DNA of 28,722 nt from Desulfuromonadales bacterium (GCA_015688915.1 JAATGX010000209.1:1-28722); one strand, 5' to 3'. Shown: positions 15,313-21,345, numbered from the stretch's first letter. Made by a program: numbers and translations. The notes: generated by a model from the letters alone, not told the origin.

Positions 15313-15599
15313 GCCGCCGCCTGCTGCTTCAGGTACAGGCTGTACTCGCGGAATATCTCCAGGATCAGCTTGCCCCAGGCCAGCGTCAATTCCTTCATCT
15401 CCTCGAACAGGCCGTTCAGCCATGCCGCCCGCAGGCGGTTTCGCAGGTCGTTCAGTGTCTGCCATTGTTCCACCCGCTCCTCGTCAAGCCAGTGCCAGAC
15501 CCGTCCTTCTCCATCCAGCGTCTCGGGCCATTTGTCGCGGATCACCTGGTCAATGCGGGACAACATCAACATGTACTCGGCCTGGCATTGCTCGAACAT
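15309..15599 (-). CDS. Small early phage protein, helical, unknown
   Basis: A 96-residue protein. An upstream ATG at 15620 is possible, but the Shine-Dalgarno GAGGAG lies seven bases before the ATG at 15599, so that start is chosen. The sequence is helical and rich in charged and aromatic residues (FEQCQAEYMLMLSRIDQVI, WHWLDEERVEQWQTLNDLRN, WGKLILEIFREYSLYLKQ), without a membrane segment or known motif. It overlaps the next gene by 4 bases. Possibly a replication or host-takeover accessory protein; nothing in the sequence decides it. Confidence 0.65.
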   Translation of the reverse strand: MFEQCQAEYMLMLSRIDQVIRDKWPETLDGEGRVWHWLDEERVEQWQTLNDLRNRLRAAWLNGLFEEMKELTLAWGKLILEIFREYSLYLKQQAAA

Positions 15600-15636
15600 T
15601 GCACACTCCTCGGAGATCATGATTCAGTAGGGCACA

Positions 15637-15846
15637 TCATCTGACGATCGCCATGTGGATCTCCACCCGATAGGCCCGGAACATCTCGATGGTTGGATCG
15701 GTAGCCTGTGGCGACCTGTGCGCCTGAATCATCAAAGGCGCTTCCTGCTGGTCCTGGCGCTCAATTGTGCCCAGGATCCCCATTACGGCCACGAATCCCG
15801 CCACAACCATCACTACCTGCCACCTGCACAACCGTTGTCTATTCAT
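15637..15846 (-). CDS. Small single-span membrane protein, unknown
   Basis: A 69-residue protein with one membrane segment near the N-terminus (WQVVMVVAGFVAVMGILGTI) after a basic head (MNRQRLCR), so the polar C-terminal part should lie in the periplasm. The start at 15846 has GGAGG eight bases upstream and overlaps the stop of the previous gene (ATGA); the frame is open 15 codons further, but that part overlaps the neighbour. No family recognised. Membrane-inserted early proteins can act in superinfection exclusion, but that is only a possibility. Confidence 0.6.
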   Translation of the reverse strand: MNRQRLCRWQVVMVVAGFVAVMGILGTIERQDQQEAPLMIQAHRSPQATDPTIEMFRAYRVEIHMAIVR

Positions 15847-16082
15847 GTCCGCAGCCTCCACCTTCTCCCGTTGCGACGCCCCGCGTTCCACCGGTCCACT
15901 GCGCCCAGGACATCATCGCTCATCAAGATCAACTGTAAATCCCGCTCGGTCATCATCCGGCCACTGCTCACCATCTCTTCCTGTGCCCGGATCTCGCTCT
16001 GCACGGCCAGTTGCCGCAGTAAGGCGTTCTGCTCGTTGATCAGCCGGTTCTGCTCCCGTATCGCTTCCAGCGCCGCGCTCAT
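15843..16082 (-). CDS. Small early phage protein with coiled coil, unknown
   Basis: A 79-residue protein. The N-terminal half is a likely coiled coil (ALEAIREQNRLINEQNALLRQLA), followed by an acidic-methionine stretch (MMTERDLQLILMSDDV) and a strongly basic C-terminus (RWNAGRRNGRRWRLRT). The combination of coiled coil and basic tail would fit a nucleic-acid-binding dimer; no family is recognised. Both ends overlap neighbouring genes by ATGA junctions, supporting real translation. Confidence 0.62.
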   Translation of the reverse strand: MSAALEAIREQNRLINEQNALLRQLAVQSEIRAQEEMVSSGRMMTERDLQLILMSDDVLGAVDRWNAGRRNGRRWRLRT

Positions 16083-16168
16083 CGGCCACTTCCTGGCTGC
16101 AGGGCCGAATGGTGCGCAACCTCGTACACCGCCTCGTCATACGTTGTGGGGACCCCGTTGCCTCTCAC
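16079..16168 (-). CDS. 29-residue early phage peptide
   Basis: A very short frame starting with GTG at 16168, behind a nearly ideal Shine-Dalgarno (AAGGAGG, nine bases upstream), and ending in an ATGA overlap with the next gene. Product VRGNGVPTTYDEAVYEVAHH followed by nine more residues. The translation signal and coupling argue that the frame is translated, either for its own sake or to couple the genes downstream. No function can be assigned. Confidence 0.5.
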   Translation of the reverse strand: MRGNGVPTTYDEAVYEVAHHSALQPGSGR

Positions 16169-16240
16169 GGTAAACAACCTCCTTGATTCTCATTCCATCC
16201 TTGCCAGGAAAACACTACAGTTGCGGCATGGGTGACGAGG

Positions 16241-16483
16241 TCACGCCGCCTCGTCCAGGTCATTCAAGGGCACGATCAACCCTTCTCTCAGCGCCTGGAC
16301 GATGATTGCCCTGATCCGCGGCCCGGTCCCCCCGCGATAGTCGCCGTTGACGATGGCATAAAGCGTCTTGCGCTTGCAGTCGTGCTCCGCGCACCACTCG
16401 GTGATAAATCCCCGGCTACGGCGCTGAAACTCGCTCCAGTCGTAGCGGGCGGGCGACAGGATATCGATTATTGGTTCTTGCAT
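16241..16483 (-). CDS. Cro/Ner-like small phage regulator
   Basis: An 80-residue protein, the first sizeable gene of the early operon and divergent from the repressor-like gene. Residues of about 15-65 look like a small helix-turn-helix domain (RGFITEWCAEHDCKRKTLYA, then GDYRGGTGPRIRAIIVQALR), resembling small Ner-like or BcepMu gp16-like regulators. Known: in this position temperate phages usually encode the protein that opposes the repressor (Cro, Ner, Cox). GGAG lies ten bases before the ATG. The upstream region carries three copies of a shared palindrome, which either this protein or the repressor could bind. Confidence 0.62.
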   Translation of the reverse strand: MQEPIIDILSPARYDWSEFQRRSRGFITEWCAEHDCKRKTLYAIVNGDYRGGTGPRIRAIIVQALREGLIVPLNDLDEAA

Positions 16484-16489
16484 GGCGTA

Positions 16490-16555
16490 TTACTCCGTGT
16501 TAATTTCTATAGAATCTAGACCAGCCACATTGTTTGCGGTGGTTTCGTCGTTCAT
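16490..16555 (-). CDS. Possible 21-residue upstream leader ORF of the early operon
   Basis: A short frame (MNDETTANNVAGLDSIEINT then Glu and stop) with AAGGGTGG four bases before its ATG, ending six bases before the ATG of the small regulator gene. The rightward operator copy TTCTATAGAA at 16505-16514 lies inside it. It might be a leader peptide that couples translation, or just an open frame across an operator region. Confidence 0.35.
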   Translation of the reverse strand: MNDETTANNVAGLDSIEINTE

Positions 16556-16627
16556 AACCACCCTTTTTCCCCTTCTATAGAATCATTTTCCATAGAAGTA
16601 AGACAAAAATATCTTAAAATCAAGATA
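16505..16627. promoter_or_regulatory. Lysogeny switch: three TTCTATAGAA operators and divergent promoters
   Basis: The perfect 10-bp palindrome TTCTATAGAA occurs at 16505-16514 and 16573-16582, and with one mismatch (TTCCATAGAA) at 16588-16597; the last two start 15 bp apart. A second inverted repeat TATCTT-6-AAGATA covers 16610-16627. A leftward promoter can be drawn with TTACTT and TATAGA (16-bp spacer) overlapping the two close operators. A rightward one can be drawn with TTTCCA at 16587 and TATCTT at 16610 (17-bp spacer). Operators overlapping both promoters are what a repressor/Cro switch would need. The promoter calls are weak, the palindromes are certain. Confidence 0.75.
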
Positions 16628-16637
16628 AAATTATCCT

Positions 16638-17003
16638 ATGAATGAAATAATTTTACAAATCAAAAAAGAGATGCTTAAACAAGGTGTTACCACTCCTAAA
16701 ATGCTGGAGAGGATCGGAGAAGCGAATGAAAATGAGATCCGAAAGACAAATAGATGTCTTTCCGGTAAGACACAACGTCTGGATAGCGAATGGATTGCAA
16801 AGGTTTACAAGGCGCTTGGGATAACGGAGGAGTTGCCAGAAGGGCATAAAGAGGAGGGATGCAGCATTCTTAAAATTAAGGAGCTGCATCCCGCAAAGCA
16901 ATTACTGGTTGATGAGATTCTCAAGATGTCGGAGGAAGAGGCACTTGATCTAGTTGCCGATCTTCGCCTGCGGCATCGCGAGGGGGGCCGACAGCCAGCA
17001 TAA
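16638..17003 (+). CDS. Probable prophage repressor (helix-turn-helix)
   Basis: A 121-residue protein on the plus strand, divergent from the early operon. The N-terminal part looks like a helix-turn-helix domain: KKEMLKQGVTTPKMLERIGE, then IRKTNRCLSGKTQRLDSEWI and AKVYKALGI. The C-terminal part is an acidic amphipathic helix region (KQLLVDEILKMSEEEALDLV) that may mediate dimerisation. No LexA-type protease domain is present, so induction would not be by self-cleavage. The gene is clearly richer in A and T than its neighbours, typical of phage repressor genes. No Shine-Dalgarno stands before the ATG, so its mRNA may be leaderless or poorly translated. Its 3' end overlaps a minus-strand frame. 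Confidence 0.65.
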   Translation: MNEIILQIKKEMLKQGVTTPKMLERIGEANENEIRKTNRCLSGKTQRLDSEWIAKVYKALGITEELPEGHKEEGCSILKIKELHPAKQLLVDEILKMSEEEALDLVADLRLRHREGGRQPA

Positions 17004-17082
17004 TCAAGAGCATCGCCTGTGACAGCGGGATGTTTGCCCAGGCGATTTGGCGGACAATGGACAGTGTTACACGATCTTGCAT
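16921..17082 (-). CDS. 53-residue hydrophobic protein, antisense to the repressor 3' end
   Basis: A frame on the minus strand starting at ATG 17082 behind an ideal Shine-Dalgarno (AAAGGAGG, seven bases upstream). The product begins MQDRVTLSIVRQIAWANIPL and continues SQAMLLIMLAVG, giving a membrane-like segment of about 25 residues, followed by a polar tail (PPRDAAGEDRQLDQ...). Its 3' half (16921-17003) lies opposite the end of the repressor-like gene. Transcription from it would make RNA complementary to the repressor mRNA. Whether it is a small membrane protein, a toxin-like peptide or a regulatory transcript cannot be decided. The start signal is much better than that of its neighbours. Confidence 0.48.
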   Translation of the reverse strand: MQDRVTLSIVRQIAWANIPLSQAMLLIMLAVGPPRDAAGEDRQLDQVPLPPTS

Positions 17083-17460
17083 TTTAAATCCTCCTTTAAA
17101 TAATATTCAGACAACTTATGAAAAAACATGAAAATTACAATTGTTACAGTAAGTTTGTGGTTAATCGCTTCGACTGTGGACGCGGCCCATCTTCATCCGG
17201 AACAGTACTATCAAGAACAATGATGCAATGAACACGGCGGCGTTATAGAGCATGTTCTTAACGAACAAGACTCGGGTTGACCGTCTTGCCAAAACTCATG
17301 CCATTGAATGCGACGTGGCGGAACGCATCGGAAGTCTCTTTATGGACTGAACACGGGAAAACAATGTGGGGTGGTCCTGATTATGGAGAATGAAGGGGAA
17401 AAGTACGGGATAACTATCTGGACGGTAAGTCCTTAAAAGGTAAACAACGCGAGGAGGGAT
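17083..17460. other. Gap between repressor and integrase
   Basis: About 380 bases without a well-supported gene. It holds a weak minus-strand small membrane-protein frame (17161-17253) and the AT-rich region upstream of the 53-residue frame. A plus-strand 32-residue frame at 17252-17350 (MFLTNKTRVDRLAKTHAIEC...) reads like a protein fragment but has no start signal. Confidence 0.5.
17161..17253 (-). CDS. Possible 30-residue membrane peptide
   Basis: Minus-strand frame MLYNAAVFIASLFLIVLFRM followed by ten polar residues (KMGRVHSRSD). One hydrophobic segment followed by positive charges, the pattern of a single-span peptide. The frame is open for 15 codons upstream of the ATG without a better start, and no clear Shine-Dalgarno is seen. 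It has the same direction as the 53-residue frame downstream. Weakly supported. Confidence 0.28.
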   Translation of the reverse strand: MLYNAAVFIASLFLIVLFRMKMGRVHSRSD

Positions 17461-17520
17461 ATGAAACGGATCGTGCTGATGGTACTACTAGATAGCATTT
17501 GTGGACGGCTCAACAAATAA
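17461..17520 (+). CDS. 19-residue leader peptide coupled to the integrase
   Basis: A short frame (MKRIVLMVLLDSICGRLNK) with a strong Shine-Dalgarno (GAGGAGG, ending five bases before the ATG), whose TAA is directly followed by the integrase ATG. The integrase has no Shine-Dalgarno of its own apart from this. Ribosomes finishing the peptide could restart on the integrase, so the leader would set integrase levels. The hydrophobic composition may also matter. It could alternatively be the remnant of a longer gene. Confidence 0.55.
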   Translation: MKRIVLMVLLDSICGRLNK

Positions 17521-18639
17521 ATGTCCGTCGTCCCCTACAAAAATAAGAAAGGTGAGATAGTTCCCGGCGCCTTTGAAATAATCTGGTACCCGGCGCCGCC
17601 ACCTGGCCAAAAGAAAAAACAGAAACGCAAAGTTGTCCAGGACACCACCCTAGCCAAGGCCCGGCTGATCCATCTGGCCCTGATCAGGCAAAGCGTCAAC
17701 ACGCCTCCGCCGCACGATCCCACCGTCAATGATTGCTGGCCCCTCTGGTTGAAGGACTATGCCCGTGACGCCGCCGAAGGAACCATAGGTGATATCACCT
17801 ATGCCTCCGGCCGGCTGCTTCCCTGGTTCGGTCCCTGGAACCTTTCCCGGCTGGTCTATGACCTGTTCACCGCATACATGGACAAACGCCGCGGTGATCT
17901 GTGGCGCCCCCCAATCTCCAAACCCAATCCGGAGAAGACGTACCAGCCCAGCAAACCGACCGGTAAAAGTCGGATCAACACCGAATTGAAGTACGTCGGC
18001 ATGTTCATCAAATGGTGCGTGAAAAAAAAATATATGTTACCGCTTCCGTTCGAGATCCCCAAATTCAAAAAGCTTCCGAAACGCATTCCGAACCTGCCCA
18101 ACGATGACGAGATAGATCGGCTGCTGGCCAAATGCCATGCCGATGCGCGCCTGGCCATGATGCTCTACAACTATGCCGGACTGCGGAAACGTGAAGCGCT
18201 GGACCTTACGGTCGAGAACATATTTCAGGATGACGGAATAATCCGGGTGATAGGAAAGGGCGACAAGGAACGGGAGGTGGCCATGACGGGGCCGCTCCCC
18301 GAGGAGATAGCCGAGAGGGTCAAAAGGGTCAAGACCGGGCTCCTGTTGCGCAATCCCAAAACCGGGGAGGCCTACAAAGACCTGCGCAAGGCCATAGAAG
18401 GCGCGGCAATGCGGGCCGGGGTCAACAAGGATATCTACAATCATCTGCTCCGACACAATCACCTGTCAGAGCTGCACGACCAGGGCGTGTCCATGCCCGA
18501 CATCCAGGAACAGGCCGGCCATGCCAGTATCCAGACCACCAGACATTATGTACATGTAAAAGCCCGAAGAAGGGTGGAACGGATCAAGGCCGCCTCAAAA
18601 ACAGTGAGTCCAAACGACTCTAAACATACCAAAAAATAA
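17521..18639 (+). CDS. Tyrosine site-specific integrase
   Basis: A 372-residue phage-type tyrosine recombinase that inserts and excises the element. The N-terminal arm-binding part (1-65) is basic; the core-binding part covers about 66-190. Catalytic residues are readable: Arg222 (YAGLRKRE), Lys246 (IGKGDKE), His308 and Arg311 (NHLLRH), His334 (QAGHAS) and nucleophile Tyr343 (RHYVHV). The gene lies at the edge of the prophage and is read toward the tRNA-like fragment 40 bases downstream, the usual layout. It starts directly after a leader-peptide stop codon. All catalytic positions are intact, so it should be active. Confidence 0.95.
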   Translation: MSVVPYKNKKGEIVPGAFEIIWYPAPPPGQKKKQKRKVVQDTTLAKARLIHLALIRQSVNTPPPHDPTVNDCWPLWLKDYARDAAEGTIGDITYASGRLLPWFGPWNLSRLVYDLFTAYMDKRRGDLWRPPISKPNPEKTYQPSKPTGKSRINTELKYVGMFIKWCVKKKYMLPLPFEIPKFKKLPKRIPNLPNDDEIDRLLAKCHADARLAMMLYNYAGLRKREALDLTVENIFQDDGIIRVIGKGDKEREVAMTGPLPEEIAERVKRVKTGLLLRNPKTGEAYKDLRKAIEGAAMRAGVNKDIYNHLLRHNHLSELHDQGVSMPDIQEQAGHASIQTTRHYVHVKARRRVERIKAASKTVSPNDSKHTKK

Positions 18640-18675
18640 AAATAAATTACTGATATTCACTGTTCTGGGGGTCTA

Positions 18676-18706
18676 GTGGTCGCTGGTTCGAATCCAGTCG
18701 CAGCTA
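18676..18706 (+). other. Attachment site: 3' end of a tRNA gene
   Basis: The sequence GGTCGCTGGTTCGAATCCAG followed by TCGCAGCTA has the T-arm of a tRNA (GCTGG-TTCGAAT-CCAGT) and an acceptor-like end, but no anticodon or D arm upstream. It lies between the integrase gene and a terminator. Integrases of this class commonly use tRNA 3' ends, so this is the copy of the attachment core at the integrase end. The complete tRNA should sit at the other end of the prophage, outside the window. Confidence 0.65.
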
Positions 18707-18713
18707 ATCAAAG

Positions 18714-18752
18714 CAGGGGGGTACGGCTTATTCCGTAACCCCCTGTTATTTT
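18714..18752 (+). terminator. Terminator downstream of the tRNA fragment
   Basis: Stem CAGGGGGGTACGG/CCGTAACCCCCTG (18714-18726 with 18733-18745, one mismatch or bulge) around a short CTTATT loop, followed by TTATTTT. This is probably the original terminator of the interrupted tRNA gene, supporting the position of the prophage boundary. Confidence 0.75.
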
Positions 18753-18844
18753 CCGGCCTCATTTTTACATTTACATAGTTCTGATTCATGCGAAAATAAT
18801 GCATATGCACAGTTGGCAATGTGCAAATCACGAAAGGAATTCGC

Positions 18845-19453
18845 ATGCTGCTCTCGATCCATCCGGAACATCCCCAGGAGCGCCTTATCACTCGCGTTGT
18901 CCAGTGCCTGCGGGATGGAGGCGTGATCGCCTATCCCACCGATACCACCTATGGCATCGGTTGCTCCATATTCAACAAAAAGGGGATCGAACGGATCTAT
19001 CAGTTGAAGCGGCGGGAACACAAAAAACCGTTCTCGTTCATCTGTCCCAGCCTGTCCGAGGTATCCCGTTATGCCAAGGTGAGTAATGTCGCCTTCAAAA
19101 TTCTCAAACGCTATCTGCCCGGCCCCTATACCTTTGTGCTGGAGGCGACCCGCGAGGTGCCGGATCTGCTGCTGACCCGGCAGAAAACCGTGGGAATCCG
19201 CATCCCGGATAACCGCATATGTCTTGAGGTCGTACAGATGTTGGGCAATCCCGTGATCACCACGAGTGCCAATCTGTCCGGCGAAGATCCGGTGGGCGAC
19301 CCGGACATGATAGACATAAACTTTGGCGCTCAACTCGATCTGATCGTGGATGGTGGTATGCTTACGACTGATGTCAGTTCCGTAATAAGCCTTATAAGCG
19401 ATGTGCCCGAGGTATTGAGAGTGGGAACGGGAGATGTGTCGTGGTGTTCCTGA
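18845..19453 (+). CDS. YciO/Sua5-YrdC family protein
   Basis: A 202-residue protein of the YrdC-like family, of the YciO subgroup (E. coli YciO is about 206 residues and begins similarly). The start at 18845 has AAGGA eight bases upstream, so the longer open frame is not used. Motifs: GGVIAYPTDTTYGIGC, the basic REHKKPFSF region (the binding pocket of YrdC proteins), GPYTFVLEATREVP, TVGIRIPDN and ITTSANLSGEDP; the C-terminus VLRVGTGDVSW is typical. TsaC/Sua5 members make threonylcarbamoyl-AMP for t6A in tRNA; YciO proteins have the same fold with a less certain role. First host gene to the right of the prophage. Confidence 0.88.
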   Translation: MLLSIHPEHPQERLITRVVQCLRDGGVIAYPTDTTYGIGCSIFNKKGIERIYQLKRREHKKPFSFICPSLSEVSRYAKVSNVAFKILKRYLPGPYTFVLEATREVPDLLLTRQKTVGIRIPDNRICLEVVQMLGNPVITTSANLSGEDPVGDPDMIDINFGAQLDLIVDGGMLTTDVSSVISLISDVPEVLRVGTGDVSWCS

Positions 19454-19477
19454 TGCATGACGGCGGAGGTCCTACAG

Positions 19478-19837
19478 ATGCGTAAGCGCACTATTCGCAG
19501 CGGCATGCGTCTTGTTTTGGCGGCCCTGCTGCTGATTACCCTGACCAGCTTCTTCCACTCCGGAGTGGCTGATTTCCTGTCCCTTTCCGTGGGTGCCTAG
19601 CAGCACTTCTACGCCACGGGGATTTTTTGGGCAGCAGCCATAGGAGGCTATGGGGTTGTTCTGGCCGTCTTCGGTTTTGTGCTTCCGGCCCGGCAACGTG
19701 ATCTCGGGGTACGCCTGTTGCCGATTTTTTTCCTGATAGTGGGGGTGGTGCTGCTCTTTTTCTATCTATTTGCGACCTCATTCAGTGAGCCTGTCAAGGA
19801 ACAGCGTTTGCGTCCCGGTGAAACCATTACCATTTAA
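19478..19837 (+). pseudogene. Small membrane protein gene interrupted by an in-frame TAG
   Basis: A frame of 120 codons including both stops: ATG at 19478 behind a GGAGG (nine bases upstream) to TAA at 19835-19837, with one in-frame TAG at 19598-19600. Both halves are coherent: before the stop, a basic start and a membrane segment (RLVLAALLLITLTSFFHSGV); after it, HFYATGIFWAAAIGGYGVVL and LLPIFFLIVGVVLLFFYLFA. So the intact protein would have three membrane segments in about 118 residues. The context (SVGA-stop-QHFYATG) suggests a TGG (Trp) to TAG change. No other damage is seen, so it is a recent nonsense mutation, a sequence error or a suppressed codon. Family not recognised. Confidence 0.7.
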
Positions 19838-19864
19838 CCTGAGGTGGTAATTGCCCAAATTAAC

Positions 19865-19910
19865 TTGACTTGTTTGGGGGTGAAATGTAATTTCCCCGAA
19901 AATACATTTC
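19865..19910 (+). promoter_or_regulatory. metY leader with overlapping hairpins and possible promoter
   Basis: TTGACT at 19865-19870 could be a -35 element, but no good -10 follows at 17 bp. GAAATGTA at 19882-19889 is the exact inverse of TACATTTC at 19903-19910 (13-base loop). An alternative hairpin, GGGGTGAAAT with ATTTCCCC, uses part of the same bases and excludes the first. This could be an operator or an attenuation-type leader. No known riboswitch is recognised. Confidence 0.4.
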
Positions 19911-19929
19911 CGCGTAATCGGAGGAAACC

Positions 19930-21216
19930 ATGGAACTGCACCAACAATCGATCGAAACGCTTTTGCTCCATGCCGGGCAGACGCCCGATCCAACAAGCCT
20001 TTCCCGCGCCGTTCCCATTTACCAGACATCCTCCTATGTGTTCAAAAGCTCCGAGCATGCCGCCAATCTGTTCGGGCTTAAGGAATTTGGCAATATCTAC
20101 ACCCGCCTGATGAATCCCACCACCGATGTGCTGGAACAACGCCTGGCTGCCCTGGATGGTGGAGTGGGGGCACTGGCCGTTGCCTCGGGGCAGGCCGCCA
20201 CTACCTATGCCGTGCTCAACATCACCCAGGCCGGACAGAATATCATCTCCACCAACTACCTGTACGGCGGAACCTACAACCTGTTTCACTACACCCTGCC
20301 CAAACTCGGTATTTCGGTGAAATTCGTCGATACCTCCGATCCGGAGAACATTCGCCGGGAAATCGACGCCGACACGCGCCTGGTCTATACCGAGTCGGTG
20401 GGTAACCCCAAGAACAATGTGGATGATTTCGAGGCTATTGCGAAGATCACCAACCAAGCGGGCATCCCGTTTATTGTCGATAATACCGTGACGACACCCT
20501 GTCTGTTCAAACCGTTGGATCATGGGGCGGATATCGTGGTCTATTCCCTGACCAAGTTCATCGGCGGGCACGGCACCAGTATTGGCGGGGCCGTGGTTGA
20601 CGGTGGGAAGTTCCCCTGGAATAACGGCAAATTCCCCGAACTTACCGAACCGGATCCCTCCTATCATGGACTCAGGTACTGGGAGGCGCTCGGCAATCTC
20701 TCCTATATCCTCAAGATGAGGCTTACGCTGCTGCGCGATACCGGCGCCTGCCTGTCTCCCTTCAACGCCTTCCAGTTTATCCAGGGGCTGGAAACCCTGC
20801 ATGTGCGGATGCCGCGCCACGTGGAGAATGCCCGTACCGTTGCCTCGTGGCTGGAAAAGAATTCCGCCGTTACCTGGGTCAACTACCCCGGCCTCGCCAG
20901 CCACAAGGATCATGTCCGGGCCAGGAAATACCTGCCGAAAGGGGAGGGCGCCATCATCGGTTTCGGTATCAAGGGTGGCATGGAGGCCGGTAAACGCTTT
21001 ATCGATAACGTCAAACTCCTCTCCCACCTGGCCAATATCGGCGATGCCAAGTCGCTGGTGATCCACCCGGCCTCCACCACCCATCAGCAACTTTCCGAGG
21101 AAGAGCAGATCTCCTCGGGGGTAACATCCGACTTTATCCGCCTCTCCATCGGCCTGGAGAACGTCGATGACATCATCGCCGATATCCAACAGGCGCTGGA
21201 CAGCGCACAGCACTAA
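19930..21216 (+). CDS. metY: O-acetylhomoserine sulfhydrylase (MetY-type)
   Basis: A 428-residue PLP enzyme of the Cys/Met metabolism family, which makes homocysteine from O-acetylhomoserine and sulfide. Start behind GGAGG (CGGAGGAAACC). Motifs: LHAGQTPDPTSLSRAVPIYQ at the N-terminus, YTRLMNPTTDVLEQRLAALD, ASGQAATTYAVL, NYLYGGTYNLF, TESVGNPK, cofactor Asp184 (FIVDNT) and the PLP lysine Lys209 (VYSLTKFIGGHGTSIGG). The C-terminal HPASTTHQQLSEEEQ and RLSIGLENVDDII are typical. The length (about 430) fits MetY rather than the shorter cystathionine synthases/lyases (about 390). A hairpin-rich leader precedes it and a hairpin follows. Confidence 0.93.
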   Translation: MELHQQSIETLLLHAGQTPDPTSLSRAVPIYQTSSYVFKSSEHAANLFGLKEFGNIYTRLMNPTTDVLEQRLAALDGGVGALAVASGQAATTYAVLNITQAGQNIISTNYLYGGTYNLFHYTLPKLGISVKFVDTSDPENIRREIDADTRLVYTESVGNPKNNVDDFEAIAKITNQAGIPFIVDNTVTTPCLFKPLDHGADIVVYSLTKFIGGHGTSIGGAVVDGGKFPWNNGKFPELTEPDPSYHGLRYWEALGNLSYILKMRLTLLRDTGACLSPFNAFQFIQGLETLHVRMPRHVENARTVASWLEKNSAVTWVNYPGLASHKDHVRARKYLPKGEGAIIGFGIKGGMEAGKRFIDNVKLLSHLANIGDAKSLVIHPASTTHQQLSEEEQISSGVTSDFIRLSIGLENVDDIIADIQQALDSAQH

Positions 21217-21246
21217 TCATCCGGACGGATCACACCATTGCCCTCT

Positions 21247-21290
21247 ACACAAAACCGGGGTCGCCCTTGTGGTTGCCCTGGTTTTTGTGT
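21247..21290 (+). terminator. Terminator behind metY
   Basis: ACACAAAACCGGGG pairs with CCCTGGTTTTTGTGT (one extra base in the right arm) around a 15-base loop. The T-rich right arm would serve as the release part. Found 31 bases after the metY stop and before queD. Confidence 0.6.
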
Positions 21291-21345
21291 ACTATGGACG
21301 AGAACGTCATACGTATCTCCATTTTGTAAGAACCGGGAGTAATTT

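Larger units (their letters stand above)
1..18706. mobile_element. Integrative prophage with Mu-like contractile tail (right-hand part; left end outside window)
   Basis: The element runs from a tRNA 3'-end fragment at 18676-18706 to beyond the window start. Seen: a tyrosine integrase at the right edge, divergent regulators, a primase-helicase, an iteron array, a Mor-type activator, lysis genes and Mu-type tail genes, nearly all on the minus strand and densely packed. Known: this tail gene order (gp37, gp38, sheath, tube, chaperone, tape measure, gp43 to gp48) is that of phage Mu and relatives. There is no Mu A/B transposase, so integration should be site-specific. No terminase, portal, protease or capsid gene is seen in the 18.7 kb. 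They may lie left of the window, or the element may be a tail-only particle or a defective phage. Confidence 0.93.

Noticed and set aside
17252..17350. 32-residue plus-strand frame
   Set aside because: Protein-like but short, with a stop two codons before its ATG and no ribosome site; possibly a gene remnant.
19834..21213. 459-residue minus-strand open frame
   Set aside because: Exact antisense shadow of metY in a GC-rich genome.
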